Origin: JACPUX01 sp964517465
GTDB lineage: Bacteria > Pseudomonadota > Gammaproteobacteria > Burkholderiales > Casimicrobiaceae
Length of the DNA: 64,000 nt
Assembly (NCBI GenBank): GCA_964517465.1
Contig: CAZFEK010000002.1
Span: 1-64,000 of the forward strand
Direction: 5' to 3'
Shown: in pieces, positions 50,543-59,911 of the stretch
How positions within the stretch are numbered: position 1 is the first letter of the stretch
How the letters are laid out: each line of letters begins with the position of its first letter
Notes under the pieces: model-generated
The model's input: only the letters and a program-made list of their open reading frames with translations
Told to the model about the DNA's origin: nothing
Database searches by the model: none
Translations under genes and position numbers: made by a program

Positions 50543-53434
50543 TCAGCGATAGGCTTCGACCGGGATACAAGCACAGAACAAGTTGCGGTCGCCGTAGACA
50601 TTATCGGCGCGCGCCACCGGCGGCCAATATTTGTTCGCTTTCAGTTCGGGCAGCGGGAATGCCGCCTCGCCGCGGGTGTAGGCGTGGTTCCACTGCTCTG
50701 CCATGACCATGGCCGCGGTGTGCGGCGCATTCTTCAGCGGGTTGTCGGCGCGGTCTAAGCGTCCGCTCGCCACCGCCTGGATTTCAGTGTGAATGGCGAT
50801 CATGGCGGCGATGAAACGGTCGAGTTCAGCCTTGGATTCGCTTTCGGTCGGCTCCACCATCAGCGTGCCCGGCACCGGAAAACTCATGGTCGGCGCGTGG
50901 AAACCGTAGTCCATGAGGCGCTTGGCCACGTCTTCGGCAGAAACTTCGGTGGCATCCTTCAAAGGCCGCAAGTCGAGGATGCACTCATGCGCCACGAACC
51001 CGCCTTCGCCGCTGTAGAGCACGGGGTAGTAGGGTGCCAAGCGCTTGGCCACGTAATTGGCATTGAGGATGGCCACTTCGGTGGCGGCGGTGAGCCCCTC
51101 GCGGCCCAGCATGGCCACGTACATCCAGGAAATCGGCAGCACCATGGCCGAGCCGTAAGGCGCCGCGGATACCGCGCCGATGCGCGCCTCGCCCGCCAAT
51201 TCGGGCGCCGCGCGGTGCCCGGGCAAAAAAGCCGCCAAGTGGGCGCGGCAGGCCACGGGGCCTACTCCAGGCCCGCCGCCGCCATGGGGGATGGCGAAGG
51301 TTTTGTGCAAATTGAGGTGGGAGACGTCGGCGCCGAATTCGCCGGGTGCGGCGAGGCCCACCAGGGCATTGAGATTGGCGCCATCGACGTAAACCTGGCC
51401 GCCATGCGCGTGCACGATTTCGCACAGCTCGCGGATGCCCGACTCGAACACGCCATGCGTGGACGGATAGGTGACCATGATCGCGGCCAAGTCCCGCGCA
51501 TGTTCCGCGGCCTTGGCGCGCAGGTCTTCCAAATCGACGTTGCCCTGCGCGTCGCAGGCGACCACGACGACTTCCATGCCGACCATCTGCGCCGAGGCCG
51601 GGTTGGTGCCGTGCGCGGAAGCGGGAATGAGGCAGACTTTGCGATGGCCTTCGCCGCGGGCGCGGTGATAGGCCTCGATCATCAGCAGGCCCGCATATTC
51701 GCCTTGCGAGCCGGCATTGGGTTGCAGGCTCACCGCGTCATAGCCGGTGGCGGTGGCGAGCCAGCGCTCCAACTCGTGGATCATTTCCAGCGAACCTTGC
51801 ACTTGGTCGCGCGGCGCGAAAGGATGGAGGGCGGCGAACTCCGGCCAAGTCACCGGCACCATTTCGCTGGTGGCATTGAGCTTCATGGTGCAGGAGCCCA
51901 GCGGAATCATCGAGCGGTCGAGCGCGATGTCCTTGTCGGCGAGCCTGCGCAGATAGCGCAGCATCTCGGTTTCCGAGTGGTAGCGGTGGAAATTGGGATG
52001 CTTCAAGAAGGCCGAATCGCGCTGCAGCGCTGGCGCGAAGCCCCAGTTCACGTCCGCTTCGACGGCGGCGAAGGAGGGCAGGGCGCGGTCGCCCGCGAAT
52101 ACCGTCCAGAGTGCTTCGATGTCCTCGCGAGTGGTGGTTTCGTCGAGCGAAATGCCCAGCCGATCGGCGTCGATGTGCCTGAGGTTCATGCCGGCGCTTA
52201 CGGCTTGGGCGTGCAGGGCAGCGGTTTTTGCGCCGGTTGCCAGGGTCAGGGTGTCGAAGTGCTGCGCATTGAGCGCGGCGTAGCCCAATTGCGCGAGGCC
52301 CTGGCGCAACACGCCGGTGAGGCGGTGCACACGCTGGGCGATGCGCCGCAAGCCGTCGGGGCCGTGATAGACGGCATACATGCTGGCCATCACCGCCAGC
52401 AGCACTTGCGCGGTGCAGATGTTGGAAGTGGCCTTCTCGCGGCGGATGTGCTGCTCGCGGGTTTGCAGCGCCAAGCGGTAGGCGGGCGCACCTTGCGCGT
52501 CGACGGTGACGCCGATCAGCCGGCCCGGCATGGAACGCTTGAATTCGTCGCGGGTCGCGAGGTAACCCGCATGCGGGCCGCCAAAACCCATGGGCACGCC
52601 GAAGCGTTGCGCGGAGCCTACCACCACATCGGCACCCCACTCGCCCGGCGCTTTGAGCAAGCAAAGCGCCAAGAGATCGGCAGCGACGATGACCAGGGTC
52701 TTCTTGGCTTTCATGTCCGCGGCAAAAGCGGCGTAATCGCGCACCTCGCCATCGACCCCGGGATATTGCAGGAGCACCGCGAAACATTCGTTTTCCCGCG
52801 CTTCTTCGCCCGTGCAAGTGCGCACTTCGATGCCTAAGGGCGCGGCGCGGGTTTCGATTACTTCACGGGTTTGCGGCAGCACGTCGTCGGCGACGTAGAA
52901 AACTCTGCTCTTGGTTTTGGCCACGCGAAGGGCCAGGGTCATGGCTTCGGCGGCTGCGGTGGCTTCATCCAGCATGGAGGCATTGGCGATGTCCATGGCG
53001 GTGAGTTCCGCGATCATGGTCTGGAAATTCGCCAGCGCTTCCATGCGGCCTTGCGAAATCTCGGCTTGATAAGGCGTGTAGGCGGTGTACCAGGCGGGGT
53101 TCTCGACGATGTTGCGTTGGATCACGCCGGGCGTGAAGGTCCCGTAGTAACCCTGGCCGAGGAAAGATTTCAGCACCCGATTTTTGGCAGCCTTGGCGCG
53201 CAGTGCCGCCAGCGCCGCTTCTTCGCTGGCGCCTTCGGGCAAGTCCATGGGGCGCTGGCGCTTCAACTGCGCCGGCACCACGGCTTCGATCAGCGCGCGG
53301 CGGCTGGGCAGGCCCAGGGTGGCCAGCATAGCGGCTTGATCCTCGGCACTCGGCCCCAAATGCCGCGCCCGAAAGTCAGTGTCGGCGGCGAGTTCATCCC
53401 AGCGCGGCCGGGCGCGCTGCTGCACTTCATTCAT
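50543..53434 (-). CDS. gcvP: Glycine dehydrogenase (P-protein)
   Basis: PLP-dependent decarboxylase of the glycine cleavage system. The 963-residue protein is the fused long form: N-terminal half with RHLGPSAEDQAAML and the QTMIAELTAMDIANASM region, C-terminal half with the PLP-lysine motif HLNLHKTFAIPHGGGGPG. Last gene of the gcvT-gcvH-gcvP operon. Confidence 0.98.
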   Translation of the reverse strand: MNEVQQRARPRWDELAADTDFRARHLGPSAEDQAAMLATLGLPSRRALIEAVVPAQLKRQRPMDLPEGASEEAALAALRAKAAKNRVLKSFLGQGYYGTFTPGVIQRNIVENPAWYTAYTPYQAEISQGRMEALANFQTMIAELTAMDIANASMLDEATAAAEAMTLALRVAKTKSRVFYVADDVLPQTREVIETRAAPLGIEVRTCTGEEARENECFAVLLQYPGVDGEVRDYAAFAADMKAKKTLVIVAADLLALCLLKAPGEWGADVVVGSAQRFGVPMGFGGPHAGYLATRDEFKRSMPGRLIGVTVDAQGAPAYRLALQTREQHIRREKATSNICTAQVLLAVMASMYAVYHGPDGLRRIAQRVHRLTGVLRQGLAQLGYAALNAQHFDTLTLATGAKTAALHAQAVSAGMNLRHIDADRLGISLDETTTREDIEALWTVFAGDRALPSFAAVEADVNWGFAPALQRDSAFLKHPNFHRYHSETEMLRYLRRLADKDIALDRSMIPLGSCTMKLNATSEMVPVTWPEFAALHPFAPRDQVQGSLEMIHELERWLATATGYDAVSLQPNAGSQGEYAGLLMIEAYHRARGEGHRKVCLIPASAHGTNPASAQMVGMEVVVVACDAQGNVDLEDLRAKAAEHARDLAAIMVTYPSTHGVFESGIRELCEIVHAHGGQVYVDGANLNALVGLAAPGEFGADVSHLNLHKTFAIPHGGGGPGVGPVACRAHLAAFLPGHRAAPELAGEARIGAVSAAPYGSAMVLPISWMYVAMLGREGLTAATEVAILNANYVAKRLAPYYPVLYSGEGGFVAHECILDLRPLKDATEVSAEDVAKRLMDYGFHAPTMSFPVPGTLMVEPTESESKAELDRFIAAMIAIHTEIQAVASGRLDRADNPLKNAPHTAAMVMAEQWNHAYTRGEAAFPLPELKANKYWPPVARADNVYGDRNLFCACIPVEAYR

Positions 53435-53438
53435 CGTC

Positions 53439-53819
53439 TTACTCGTCGGCTATGGCCGTGTACGCGGCGGCGTCGAGCAGCGCGTCGTATTCGGCGGGGT
53501 TGGCGGGGCGCAGTTTGAACATCCACGTGTCGTAGGCGTCTTCGTTGATCTTTTCCGGTTCGGTCTCCAAGAGCGCGTTGCGGTCGATCACTTCGCCGGA
53601 AACGGGGGCATAAACGTCGGAAGCGGCTTTCACCGATTCGACTACCGCGCATTCTTCACCTTGCTTCAACTTGCGGCCCACTTCCGGGCATTCGACGAAG
53701 ACCATGTCGCCCAGGAGCTCCTGAGCGTGGTCGGTGATGCCCACGGTGATCGTGCCATCGGCTTCGCGCCGGGCCCACTCGTGGCTTTTGGTGTATTTCA
53801 AATCGGCTGGAACGTTCAT
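53439..53819 (-). CDS. gcvH: Glycine cleavage system H protein
   Basis: Carrier protein shuttling the aminomethyl group on lipoyl-lysine. The 126-residue protein has KYTKSHEWARREADGT and the lipoylation site Lys64 in VVESVKAASDVYAPVSGEV. It lies 17 nt after gcvT and 4 nt before gcvP. Confidence 0.97.
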   Translation of the reverse strand: MNVPADLKYTKSHEWARREADGTITVGITDHAQELLGDMVFVECPEVGRKLKQGEECAVVESVKAASDVYAPVSGEVIDRNALLETEPEKINEDAYDTWMFKLRPANPAEYDALLDAAAYTAIADE

Positions 53820-53836
53820 TTTCGGCTCCTCTAGGT

Positions 53837-54916
53837 TCAAACGAGAATTTTGCCCTGGCGCACGAAGGGCAGTTTGACGACTCGCGCCGCGAGCGGCTTG
53901 TCGCGCACGGTGACGCTGACTGTGTCGCCGGGCTTTGCGCCGCGGGGCAGGCGCGCAAATGCGATCGATTGGTTGAGCGTGGGTCCGAAACCCCCGCTGG
54001 TGATTTCGCCTTCGCCCAAGGCAGTGCTCACCTTCTGGTGCGCGCGCAGCACGCCTCGGTCCACCAACACCAAGCCCAGCAGGTGCTGCGGCGGTTCGGC
54101 GACGAGCCCGCTGCGGCCGACGAAATCGCGGGGGGCGGCAAGATCGATGGTCCAGCCCAAGCCCGCGGCATAGGGGTTGGTGGCTTCGTCCATGTCCTGT
54201 CCGTAGAGGTTCATGCCCGCTTCGAGCCGCAAGGTGTCGCGTGCGCCGAGGCCGGCGGGTTTCACTCCCGCCGCGGCCAGGTCTTGCCACAGTGTCGCCG
54301 CTTCCTTTGCGGGCAGGGTGATTTCGAAGCCGTCTTCGCCGGTGTAGCCGGTGCGCGCCAGCATCACCTCGCCCGTAAGCAAGGCGGCAAAAAAAGGCTT
54401 GAGCGCTTCACTGGCCGCGCGCCATGCGGGGCGTGCCGCCCACACCCGCTCGCGCGCCTGGGGGCCTTGCGCGGCGATCATGGCCAGATCGCGGCGCGGA
54501 GTGAGGGTGATCTGGGCGTTTTGCCTTTGGCGCTGCGTATCCATCCAGGCCAAATCTTTGTCGGCCGTTCCGGCATTAACCACGATGCGATATTGCGCCG
54601 GTGAAAAGTAATAGACGATCAAGTCGTCGATCACCCCGCCAGCCTCATTGAGCATGCAGGAATAGAGCGCCTTGCCCGGATCTTTGAGCTTCTCGACGCT
54701 GTTGGCGAGGAGCCGCAGCAAATAGGTTTTGGCATCGGGGCCGGCAAGGTCCACCGCCAGCATGTGGGAAACGTCGAACATGCCCGCTTCGCGGCGCACC
54801 GCGTGGTGCTCCTCGAGTTGCGAACCGTAGTGCAGCGGCATGTCCCAGCCGCCGAAATCGACCATACGCGCGCCCGAAGCTAGGTGGACGGCATGCAGAG
54901 GTGTGACTTTACTCAT
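53837..54916 (-). CDS. gcvT: Aminomethyltransferase (T protein)
   Basis: Transfers the methylene carbon to tetrahydrofolate. The 359-residue protein has MVDFGGWDMPLHYGSQLEEH, FDVSHMLAVDLAGPDA and ARTGYTGEDGFEITLP. ATG 54916 is selected because it lies just after the glycine riboswitch; the reading frame runs on through the riboswitch. Confidence 0.96.
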   Translation of the reverse strand: MSKVTPLHAVHLASGARMVDFGGWDMPLHYGSQLEEHHAVRREAGMFDVSHMLAVDLAGPDAKTYLLRLLANSVEKLKDPGKALYSCMLNEAGGVIDDLIVYYFSPAQYRIVVNAGTADKDLAWMDTQRQRQNAQITLTPRRDLAMIAAQGPQARERVWAARPAWRAASEALKPFFAALLTGEVMLARTGYTGEDGFEITLPAKEAATLWQDLAAAGVKPAGLGARDTLRLEAGMNLYGQDMDEATNPYAAGLGWTIDLAAPRDFVGRSGLVAEPPQHLLGLVLVDRGVLRAHQKVSTALGEGEITSGGFGPTLNQSIAFARLPRGAKPGDTVSVTVRDKPLAARVVKLPFVRQGKILV

Positions 54917-54951
54917 GGAGGCACCGAAAGAGGTTGTGACCAAGGATTCAC

Positions 54952-55165
54952 TACCCCTCTGTCCGGGTACCTGAGAGATTGCCGCGCGGTGGCGCGGAGT
55001 GCCCCTTCGGTGGATGCTAGCGGCGCATCGCTCTCCAGAGTCGCCGCAGGCGGCGCGTGCCCTTGCGGGTGCGGCGCCTCGTCTCCCGCGGTCCTGGTGC
55101 CTGAGCGTTTTCGGGTGATACGCCTTCGGCGGCGGCCCCTGGCACGGAGCCGCGCTCTCCCGACG
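54952..55165 (-). promoter_or_regulatory. Tandem glycine riboswitch
   Basis: Two aptamers on the minus strand ahead of gcvT. The first, about 55165-55081, runs from CGGGAGAGCG to CTCAGGCACCAGGACCGCGG. The second, about 55044-54952, runs from CTCTGGAGAGCG to CTCTCAGGTACCCGGACAGA. The paired GGAGAG and CTCAGGxAC...GGAC elements are the glycine-riboswitch consensus. A linker of about 36 nt separates the aptamers. Expected to turn gcvTHP on when glycine is abundant. Aptamer limits are approximate. Confidence 0.92.
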
Positions 55166-55186
55166 GGGGACATTTCGGCAGGGCGG

Positions 55187-55215
55187 ACTATACCGGATGA
55201 GCAAAAGGCTGACAA
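55187..55215 (-). promoter_or_regulatory. Sigma-70 promoter of the gcvTHP operon
   Basis: On the minus strand, -35 TTGTCA (55215-55210), 17-nt spacer, -10 TATAGT (55192-55187). It lies about 20 nt upstream of the first aptamer, so the riboswitch would start almost at the 5' end of the transcript. Confidence 0.75.
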
Positions 55216-55323
55216 ACGGCCGCGCCAGGCAAGGGATAGGCGCCCGGGGTGCAGGTTTCCCCCAATCCTGCCGTTAAGGTCTGGGTGTTATGTTGTCATG
55301 GCAACTCACGGAGGAACCGGGAC

Positions 55324-56463
55324 ATGGGCAAGCGCTGGGGCAAGCTTTTCAGACTCTTTTGGCTGGCGGCGGCGTTGGTTGTTCCGCCTTCGTTCGCCAA
55401 AGAAATCGTGGTGGTACAGGTCGCCGACTTTACCGCGTCGCGCGCGGTCTTGGGCAAAGCGATGAACGCGGGCGCCAAAGCGTGGTTCGACCACGTCAAC
55501 GCCCAGGGCGGGGTTCTGGGAAACAAGATCAAGTTCATCGCCCACGACGACCAGTATAAAGTGGAAGAAACCCTGCGCCTGGTGCGCGAGTCCTTGCAGA
55601 AGGACCGCCCGACCGCCTTCCTGGGGATCTTGGGCACCGCCAACACCGGAGAACTCCTGAAACACGCCGTGTTGACCGACGCGGCTACGCCGCTCATCGC
55701 GCCCTACACCGGCGCCGACCATTTGCGCACCCCCTTCAACGCTTATGTCTTTCATATCCGCGCGAGTTACGGCGACGAAATCGAAAAAATGGTCGACCAG
55801 TTTGCCCGCACCGGCTTCAAGCGGCTGGCGGTTTTCTACGAAAACGACGCTTTCGGCCAGGCGGGCCTCGCGGCTTTCGATGCTTCGACCAAGAAACGCA
55901 ATCTCGACAGCAGCATCCGCGCCGTAGTGGAACGCGGCGCCAAAGACCTCAACGCCGCCATCGATGTGCTCAAAGCCAAGCAGCCCGAAGGGATCGTCAT
56001 GGCCACCGCCGGTAGCGTGAGCGCCAGTTTTCTGCGCGATTTGCGCGCCGCTGGCATACACGTGCCGGTGATGGGTTACTCGGTCAACGACTACGCCAAT
56101 ATCGTGAAAGTCGCCGGCCTGGAGAGCGCGCGCGGCACTGGCTTCACTCAAGTCATGCCCGACCCGGCGTATTGCTACCGCCCGGTATGCCGCGACTTCA
56201 AGCGCATCTATGCCCAATACGGCCCCAAGGACCTGCCCGCCAATCCGAATACCGTGGAAGGATTCATCGCCGCTCGCGTGCTTACCGAAGGGCTGCGGCG
56301 CGCCGGATCCGGCGCCTCGGGACAAGCCCTGATGAAGGCCCTCGAAAGCCTGCGCGACTACGATTTGGGTGATTTCATCATCGGCTATTCTCAGACTTCG
56401 CGCGCCGGCTCGAAATACATCGACATCGGCGTGTTGTCGAAAGACGGAACACTGCGCTATTGA
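55324..56463 (+). CDS. Branched-chain-amino-acid-type ABC substrate-binding protein
   Basis: A 379-residue periplasmic binding protein of the Leu/Ile/Val-binding (Peripla_BP_6) family. Signal peptide of about 25 residues (KLFRLFWLAAALVVPPSFA). The mature part has EIVVVQVADFTASRAVLGK, GGVLGNKIKFIAHDDQYK and RLAVFYENDAFGQAG. No ABC permease or ATPase genes follow; the next gene is a sensor kinase. It may be an orphan binding protein that feeds a signal rather than a transporter, but this is inference. GGAGG precedes the ATG. Confidence 0.85.
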   Translation: MGKRWGKLFRLFWLAAALVVPPSFAKEIVVVQVADFTASRAVLGKAMNAGAKAWFDHVNAQGGVLGNKIKFIAHDDQYKVEETLRLVRESLQKDRPTAFLGILGTANTGELLKHAVLTDAATPLIAPYTGADHLRTPFNAYVFHIRASYGDEIEKMVDQFARTGFKRLAVFYENDAFGQAGLAAFDASTKKRNLDSSIRAVVERGAKDLNAAIDVLKAKQPEGIVMATAGSVSASFLRDLRAAGIHVPVMGYSVNDYANIVKVAGLESARGTGFTQVMPDPAYCYRPVCRDFKRIYAQYGPKDLPANPNTVEGFIAARVLTEGLRRAGSGASGQALMKALESLRDYDLGDFIIGYSQTSRAGSKYIDIGVLSKDGTLRY

Positions 56464-56555
56464 GCGCTGCGCGAGCACAACCGCTATTGACGAAGGGGTG
56501 GCAGTCCGTGATACTTGCTGAAGACTGACGATCAAGAATATCTATCGCCCCGGCA

Positions 56556-59165
56556 ATGAGCGCAAGCCAAGAAGCCAAAGAAGGAGAAACGCTGGGGGAC
56601 AGCGGCGGCGCTCCGGCGAAACACATGCACCCCTTGGTGGGCATCGATTATCCGGTGCGGGCGGTCGCCTACCTCTTCACCGGCTTGATGCTTCTGTCGG
56701 TGATCGTCCAGCATCCCACCGGCCCCGCGATTTTGGCGCTGCTCGCCAGTTGGACGCTGCTTTGGCCCCACCTGGCTTATCAGCTCGCCAAATGCAGCGG
56801 CGATTCCAAACGGTTCGAACTGCGCAACCTGCAGATCGATTCGTTGATGCTGGGCACGTTTTCCGCGGTGGTGGGCTTCGACATCCTGGCGACGGTGACG
56901 ATGTTTACCGCGATCAATGCCGCGCATCTGAGCACTGGCGGCGCGCGCGCGGCGCTCACCGGCGCGCTCTGGTTCGCGCTCGGCGCGGTCCTGGCCGGCA
57001 TGGGCACCGGCTTTGTCGTGCATGGCGATTCTTCCCTGCTGACCACGGTGCTGTCGCTGGCTGGAATGACCATCTTCACCACCACCTTCGGCATTCAGTC
57101 GAACAATGCCGTGCGCAGTGTCATCAAAGTTCGCCGCGAGATCGAGGAGCGCAACCACTTCATCGAAGAGCAGAGTCGGCAACTGGATGAGGCGCGCAAG
57201 GCCGCCGATATCGCCCGCCGGGCGGCCGACGATGCGCGCGACGCGGCGGAGCACGCCAACCAGGCCAAGAGCGCCTTTCTCGCCAACATGAGCCATGAGT
57301 TGCGCACGCCGCTCAATGCGGTGATCGGCTACAGCGAGATGATCGAAGAGGAACTCGCCGCCGGCGGCGGCAACGCCACGACGCTGGCCGACGTCGGCAA
57401 GATCAAGGGCGCCGGCAAACATCTGCTGGGGCTCATCAACGACCTGCTCGACCTGTCCAAGATCGAAGCCGGCAAAGTGGAGCTCAACTACGAACGTGTC
57501 GACGTCATGCAACTGGTCGACCAGGTGTGCTCGACGGCGCAACCCTTGGTGACCGCGAACCGCAACCGGCTGGCCGTGCATTCGACCGCCGATGTCGGGG
57601 TCATCGAAACCGACCTCACGCGCCTGCGGCAGGTGCTGTTCAATCTCGTCGCCAACGCCGCCAAGTTCACCAGCGACGGTGATGTGCGCCTCGATGTGCG
57701 GCGCGAGACCGACGCGGACGGAGGCCAGCGCATCGTTTTCGACGTGGCCGACACCGGCATAGGCATGAGCGAGGCCCAGGTGGCCAAGCTCTTTCAGCCT
57801 TTCATGCAGGCGGATTCGGCGACCACGCGCAAATTCGGCGGCACCGGCCTGGGTCTGGCCATCAGCCGCCGCCTCTGCCGGCTCATGGGCGGTGATGTCA
57901 CGGTCAGCAGCGAGCCGGGCAAGGGCAGTTGTTTCAGCGCCTCGGTGACGACGCGGCGATTGACGGCAACCCAGTTGAACCCCTGGGAGGAGCGCAAGTC
58001 CGCGGCCTCGGGCAGCGGCGAGACAACGCCCCTGGCCGCCCGAACCGCGGCACCGGCACCGGCTGAACATCACGACGCAAGCGACGCGCAGATTCGCGCG
58101 GTGGTCCAGGCCGCGCCCGTGTTCCTGCTGCTCTGGCGGGCGGGCGACCTCGAAGTCCTGCTGGCCAACCCGCTATCGGAACAGTTGTTCGGCTACCGCC
58201 CGGAAGAAATCATCGGGCAGTCGCTGGAAAAACTCTACGGCGCCCACAGCATCGACGGCACGGGCTTGTGGCAGGAAGTGGTGGAACGCGGCAGCGTGCG
58301 CAACCACCAGCAGCGCTTCCTGCGCGCCGACGGCCGCGAGTTCTGGGGCAGCGTGTCGGCGCATTTTCTTGAATACGGCGGGCGCACCTGCCTCATCGCC
58401 GGCATCGCCGACATCACCGACCTGTTCCTGGCGCAGCGCGCCACCCAGGCCGCCAGCGCCGCCAAGTCCAAGTTCCTCAGCAACATGAGCCACGCCATGC
58501 GCACGCCGCTGACCGACATCATCGGTTACGCGGAGCTGTTGCAGGAAGGCGTCGTGGCCAGCGCGGACCCGGCCCTGGGCCGGGAGGAACTCGGCCGCAT
58601 TCGGGAATCTGGAAAACACCTGCTGACCATGGTCGACACCGTGCTCGACTTCTCGCGTCTGGACGTCGGCAACCTGGAAGTCGAGCGCCTGCCGGTCGCG
58701 GTCGCGCCGCTGGTGGCGGAGGTGCTCACCGTCGCACGCCCCCTGGTCGAACGTTCCAGCAACTGGCTGACGGTTCCCGAAGTTCCCGAGCTCACCGTGC
58801 TCGGTGACCGCACGCGGCTCAAGCAGGTGTTGATGTGCCTGCTCAGCAATGCCGCCAAATTCAGCGGGCGCGGCGAGATCGCGCTGTTTGTCCGTCCGTT
58901 GGAAAGTGGGCAATTGGATATCCAGGTGCGCGACCAGGGGCGCGGCATGACCCCGGTGGAGCTGGCGCGTGCCCTGGAGCCCTTCGGTGCGGCCGACGGG
59001 CCGATTCCGCCGGCGGGTGGCACCGGCCTCAGCCTTGCCTTGAGTCGCGGCCTGTGCGAGCGCATGGGCGGCGAGCTCCTCATCGACAGTGCGCCAGGGC
59101 GCGGTTCGCGCCTCACGATCCGGCTGCCGCTGGCCCCGTCGTTCACTCCGGAGGCTTCGCCATGA
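56556..59165 (+). CDS. MASE2-type sensor kinase with two kinase modules
   Basis: An 869-residue inner-membrane kinase. Residues about 25-185 carry several hydrophobic segments of the MASE2 type (HPLVGIDYPVRAVAYLF, then ELRNLQIDSLMLGTF). First module: coiled coil, His247 in ANMSHELRTPLNAVIGY, and a catalytic domain with LFNLVANAAKF, DTGIGM and GGTGLGLAISRRL (to about 465). Then a PAS domain (about 510-625) and a second module with His646 in SNMSHAMRTPLTDIIGY and a catalytic domain with LLSNAAKF, DQGRGM and GGTGLSLALS. In the second H box the acidic residue after His is Ala. No receiver is fused; a separate CheY-like gene overlaps as ATGA. Confidence 0.88.
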   Translation: MSASQEAKEGETLGDSGGAPAKHMHPLVGIDYPVRAVAYLFTGLMLLSVIVQHPTGPAILALLASWTLLWPHLAYQLAKCSGDSKRFELRNLQIDSLMLGTFSAVVGFDILATVTMFTAINAAHLSTGGARAALTGALWFALGAVLAGMGTGFVVHGDSSLLTTVLSLAGMTIFTTTFGIQSNNAVRSVIKVRREIEERNHFIEEQSRQLDEARKAADIARRAADDARDAAEHANQAKSAFLANMSHELRTPLNAVIGYSEMIEEELAAGGGNATTLADVGKIKGAGKHLLGLINDLLDLSKIEAGKVELNYERVDVMQLVDQVCSTAQPLVTANRNRLAVHSTADVGVIETDLTRLRQVLFNLVANAAKFTSDGDVRLDVRRETDADGGQRIVFDVADTGIGMSEAQVAKLFQPFMQADSATTRKFGGTGLGLAISRRLCRLMGGDVTVSSEPGKGSCFSASVTTRRLTATQLNPWEERKSAASGSGETTPLAARTAAPAPAEHHDASDAQIRAVVQAAPVFLLLWRAGDLEVLLANPLSEQLFGYRPEEIIGQSLEKLYGAHSIDGTGLWQEVVERGSVRNHQQRFLRADGREFWGSVSAHFLEYGGRTCLIAGIADITDLFLAQRATQAASAAKSKFLSNMSHAMRTPLTDIIGYAELLQEGVVASADPALGREELGRIRESGKHLLTMVDTVLDFSRLDVGNLEVERLPVAVAPLVAEVLTVARPLVERSSNWLTVPEVPELTVLGDRTRLKQVLMCLLSNAAKFSGRGEIALFVRPLESGQLDIQVRDQGRGMTPVELARALEPFGAADGPIPPAGGTGLSLALSRGLCERMGGELLIDSAPGRGSRLTIRLPLAPSFTPEASP

Positions 59166-59575
59166 GCACGAGCGCCCATCGGATTTTGCTGGTCGAAGAC
59201 AACGAACTCAACCGCGACATGCTTTCGCGCCGCCTCACGCTGCGCGGTTTCGCCGTCAGTATCGCGGTCGATGGCGTGCAGGGCGTCAGCCGCGCGGCCG
59301 AAGAGTTGCCCGACCTGATCCTCATGGACATCAGCCTGCCGGAAATGGACGGCTGGGAGGCGACGCGGCGCATCAAGGCGGCGGCGGCCACGCGGGCCAT
59401 TCCGGTGATCGCGCTCACCGCGCATGCCATGGCCGGCGACCGCGAGCGTTCACTGGAGGCCGGCTGCGACGATTTCGATACCAAGCCGGTGGAATTCGAT
59501 CGCCTGCTGGGCAAGATCAACGCCCTGCTGACGGGCCGCGCTGCGGCCCTGAGCGGTGAGGGCGGCGGCACATGA
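59162..59575 (+). CDS. CheY-like response regulator
   Basis: A stand-alone 137-residue receiver with the phosphoacceptor Asp56 (LILMDISLPEMDGWEATR), acidic pair Glu12-Asp13 (LLVEDNELNRDML), Thr/Ala switch IALTAHAMAGD and KPVE with the conserved Lys. Probably takes the phosphate from the upstream kinase. There is a short Gly-rich tail and no output domain. The stop lies inside the first of three tandem hairpin repeats. Confidence 0.92.
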   Translation: MSTSAHRILLVEDNELNRDMLSRRLTLRGFAVSIAVDGVQGVSRAAEELPDLILMDISLPEMDGWEATRRIKAAAATRAIPVIALTAHAMAGDRERSLEAGCDDFDTKPVEFDRLLGKINALLTGRAAALSGEGGGT

Positions 59576-59911
59576 GCGCCCCGCGCGGCCGCCCGGAGGG
59601 GCGCCAGACAACAAGCCGGAGGCGCGCAGCGGCGAACCGTACTCACCCCCTTCCTCGGGAAGGGGGATGGGGGGAAGGTACACCAGTGTGCGCCCCGCGC
59701 GGCCGCCCGGAGGGGCGCCAGTCCACAGCCCGGAGCCGCGCAGCGGCGAACCGTACTCACCCCCTTCCCCAGGAAGGGGGATGGGGGAAGGTACACCAGT
59801 GAGCGCGCCCGTCGGGCCGCCCCAAGGGCGCGCAAGCCAAACACCGGAGCGGGCACCGCCCGCGAACCGTACTCACCCCCTTCCTCGGGAAGGGGGATGG
59901 GGGGAAGGTCC
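59572..59911 (+). repeat. Three tandem ~113-bp hairpin repeats
   Basis: Units at 59572-59685, 59686-59798 and 59799-59911. Each starts ATG/GTG then a GCGC-rich arm with GGCCGCCC...GGGGCGCC symmetry, continues to GCGAACCGTACTCA, then a strong hairpin (CCCCCTTCC / GGAAGGGGG with a 3-nt loop TCG or CCA), then GATGGGGGAAGGT. The last unit ends in GGGGGGAAGG seven bases before the ATG of the next gene. The unit length is not a multiple of three. This stretch between the receiver and the kinase-like gene holds no convincing gene of its own. A diverged partial copy is at 1-60. Confidence 0.9.
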
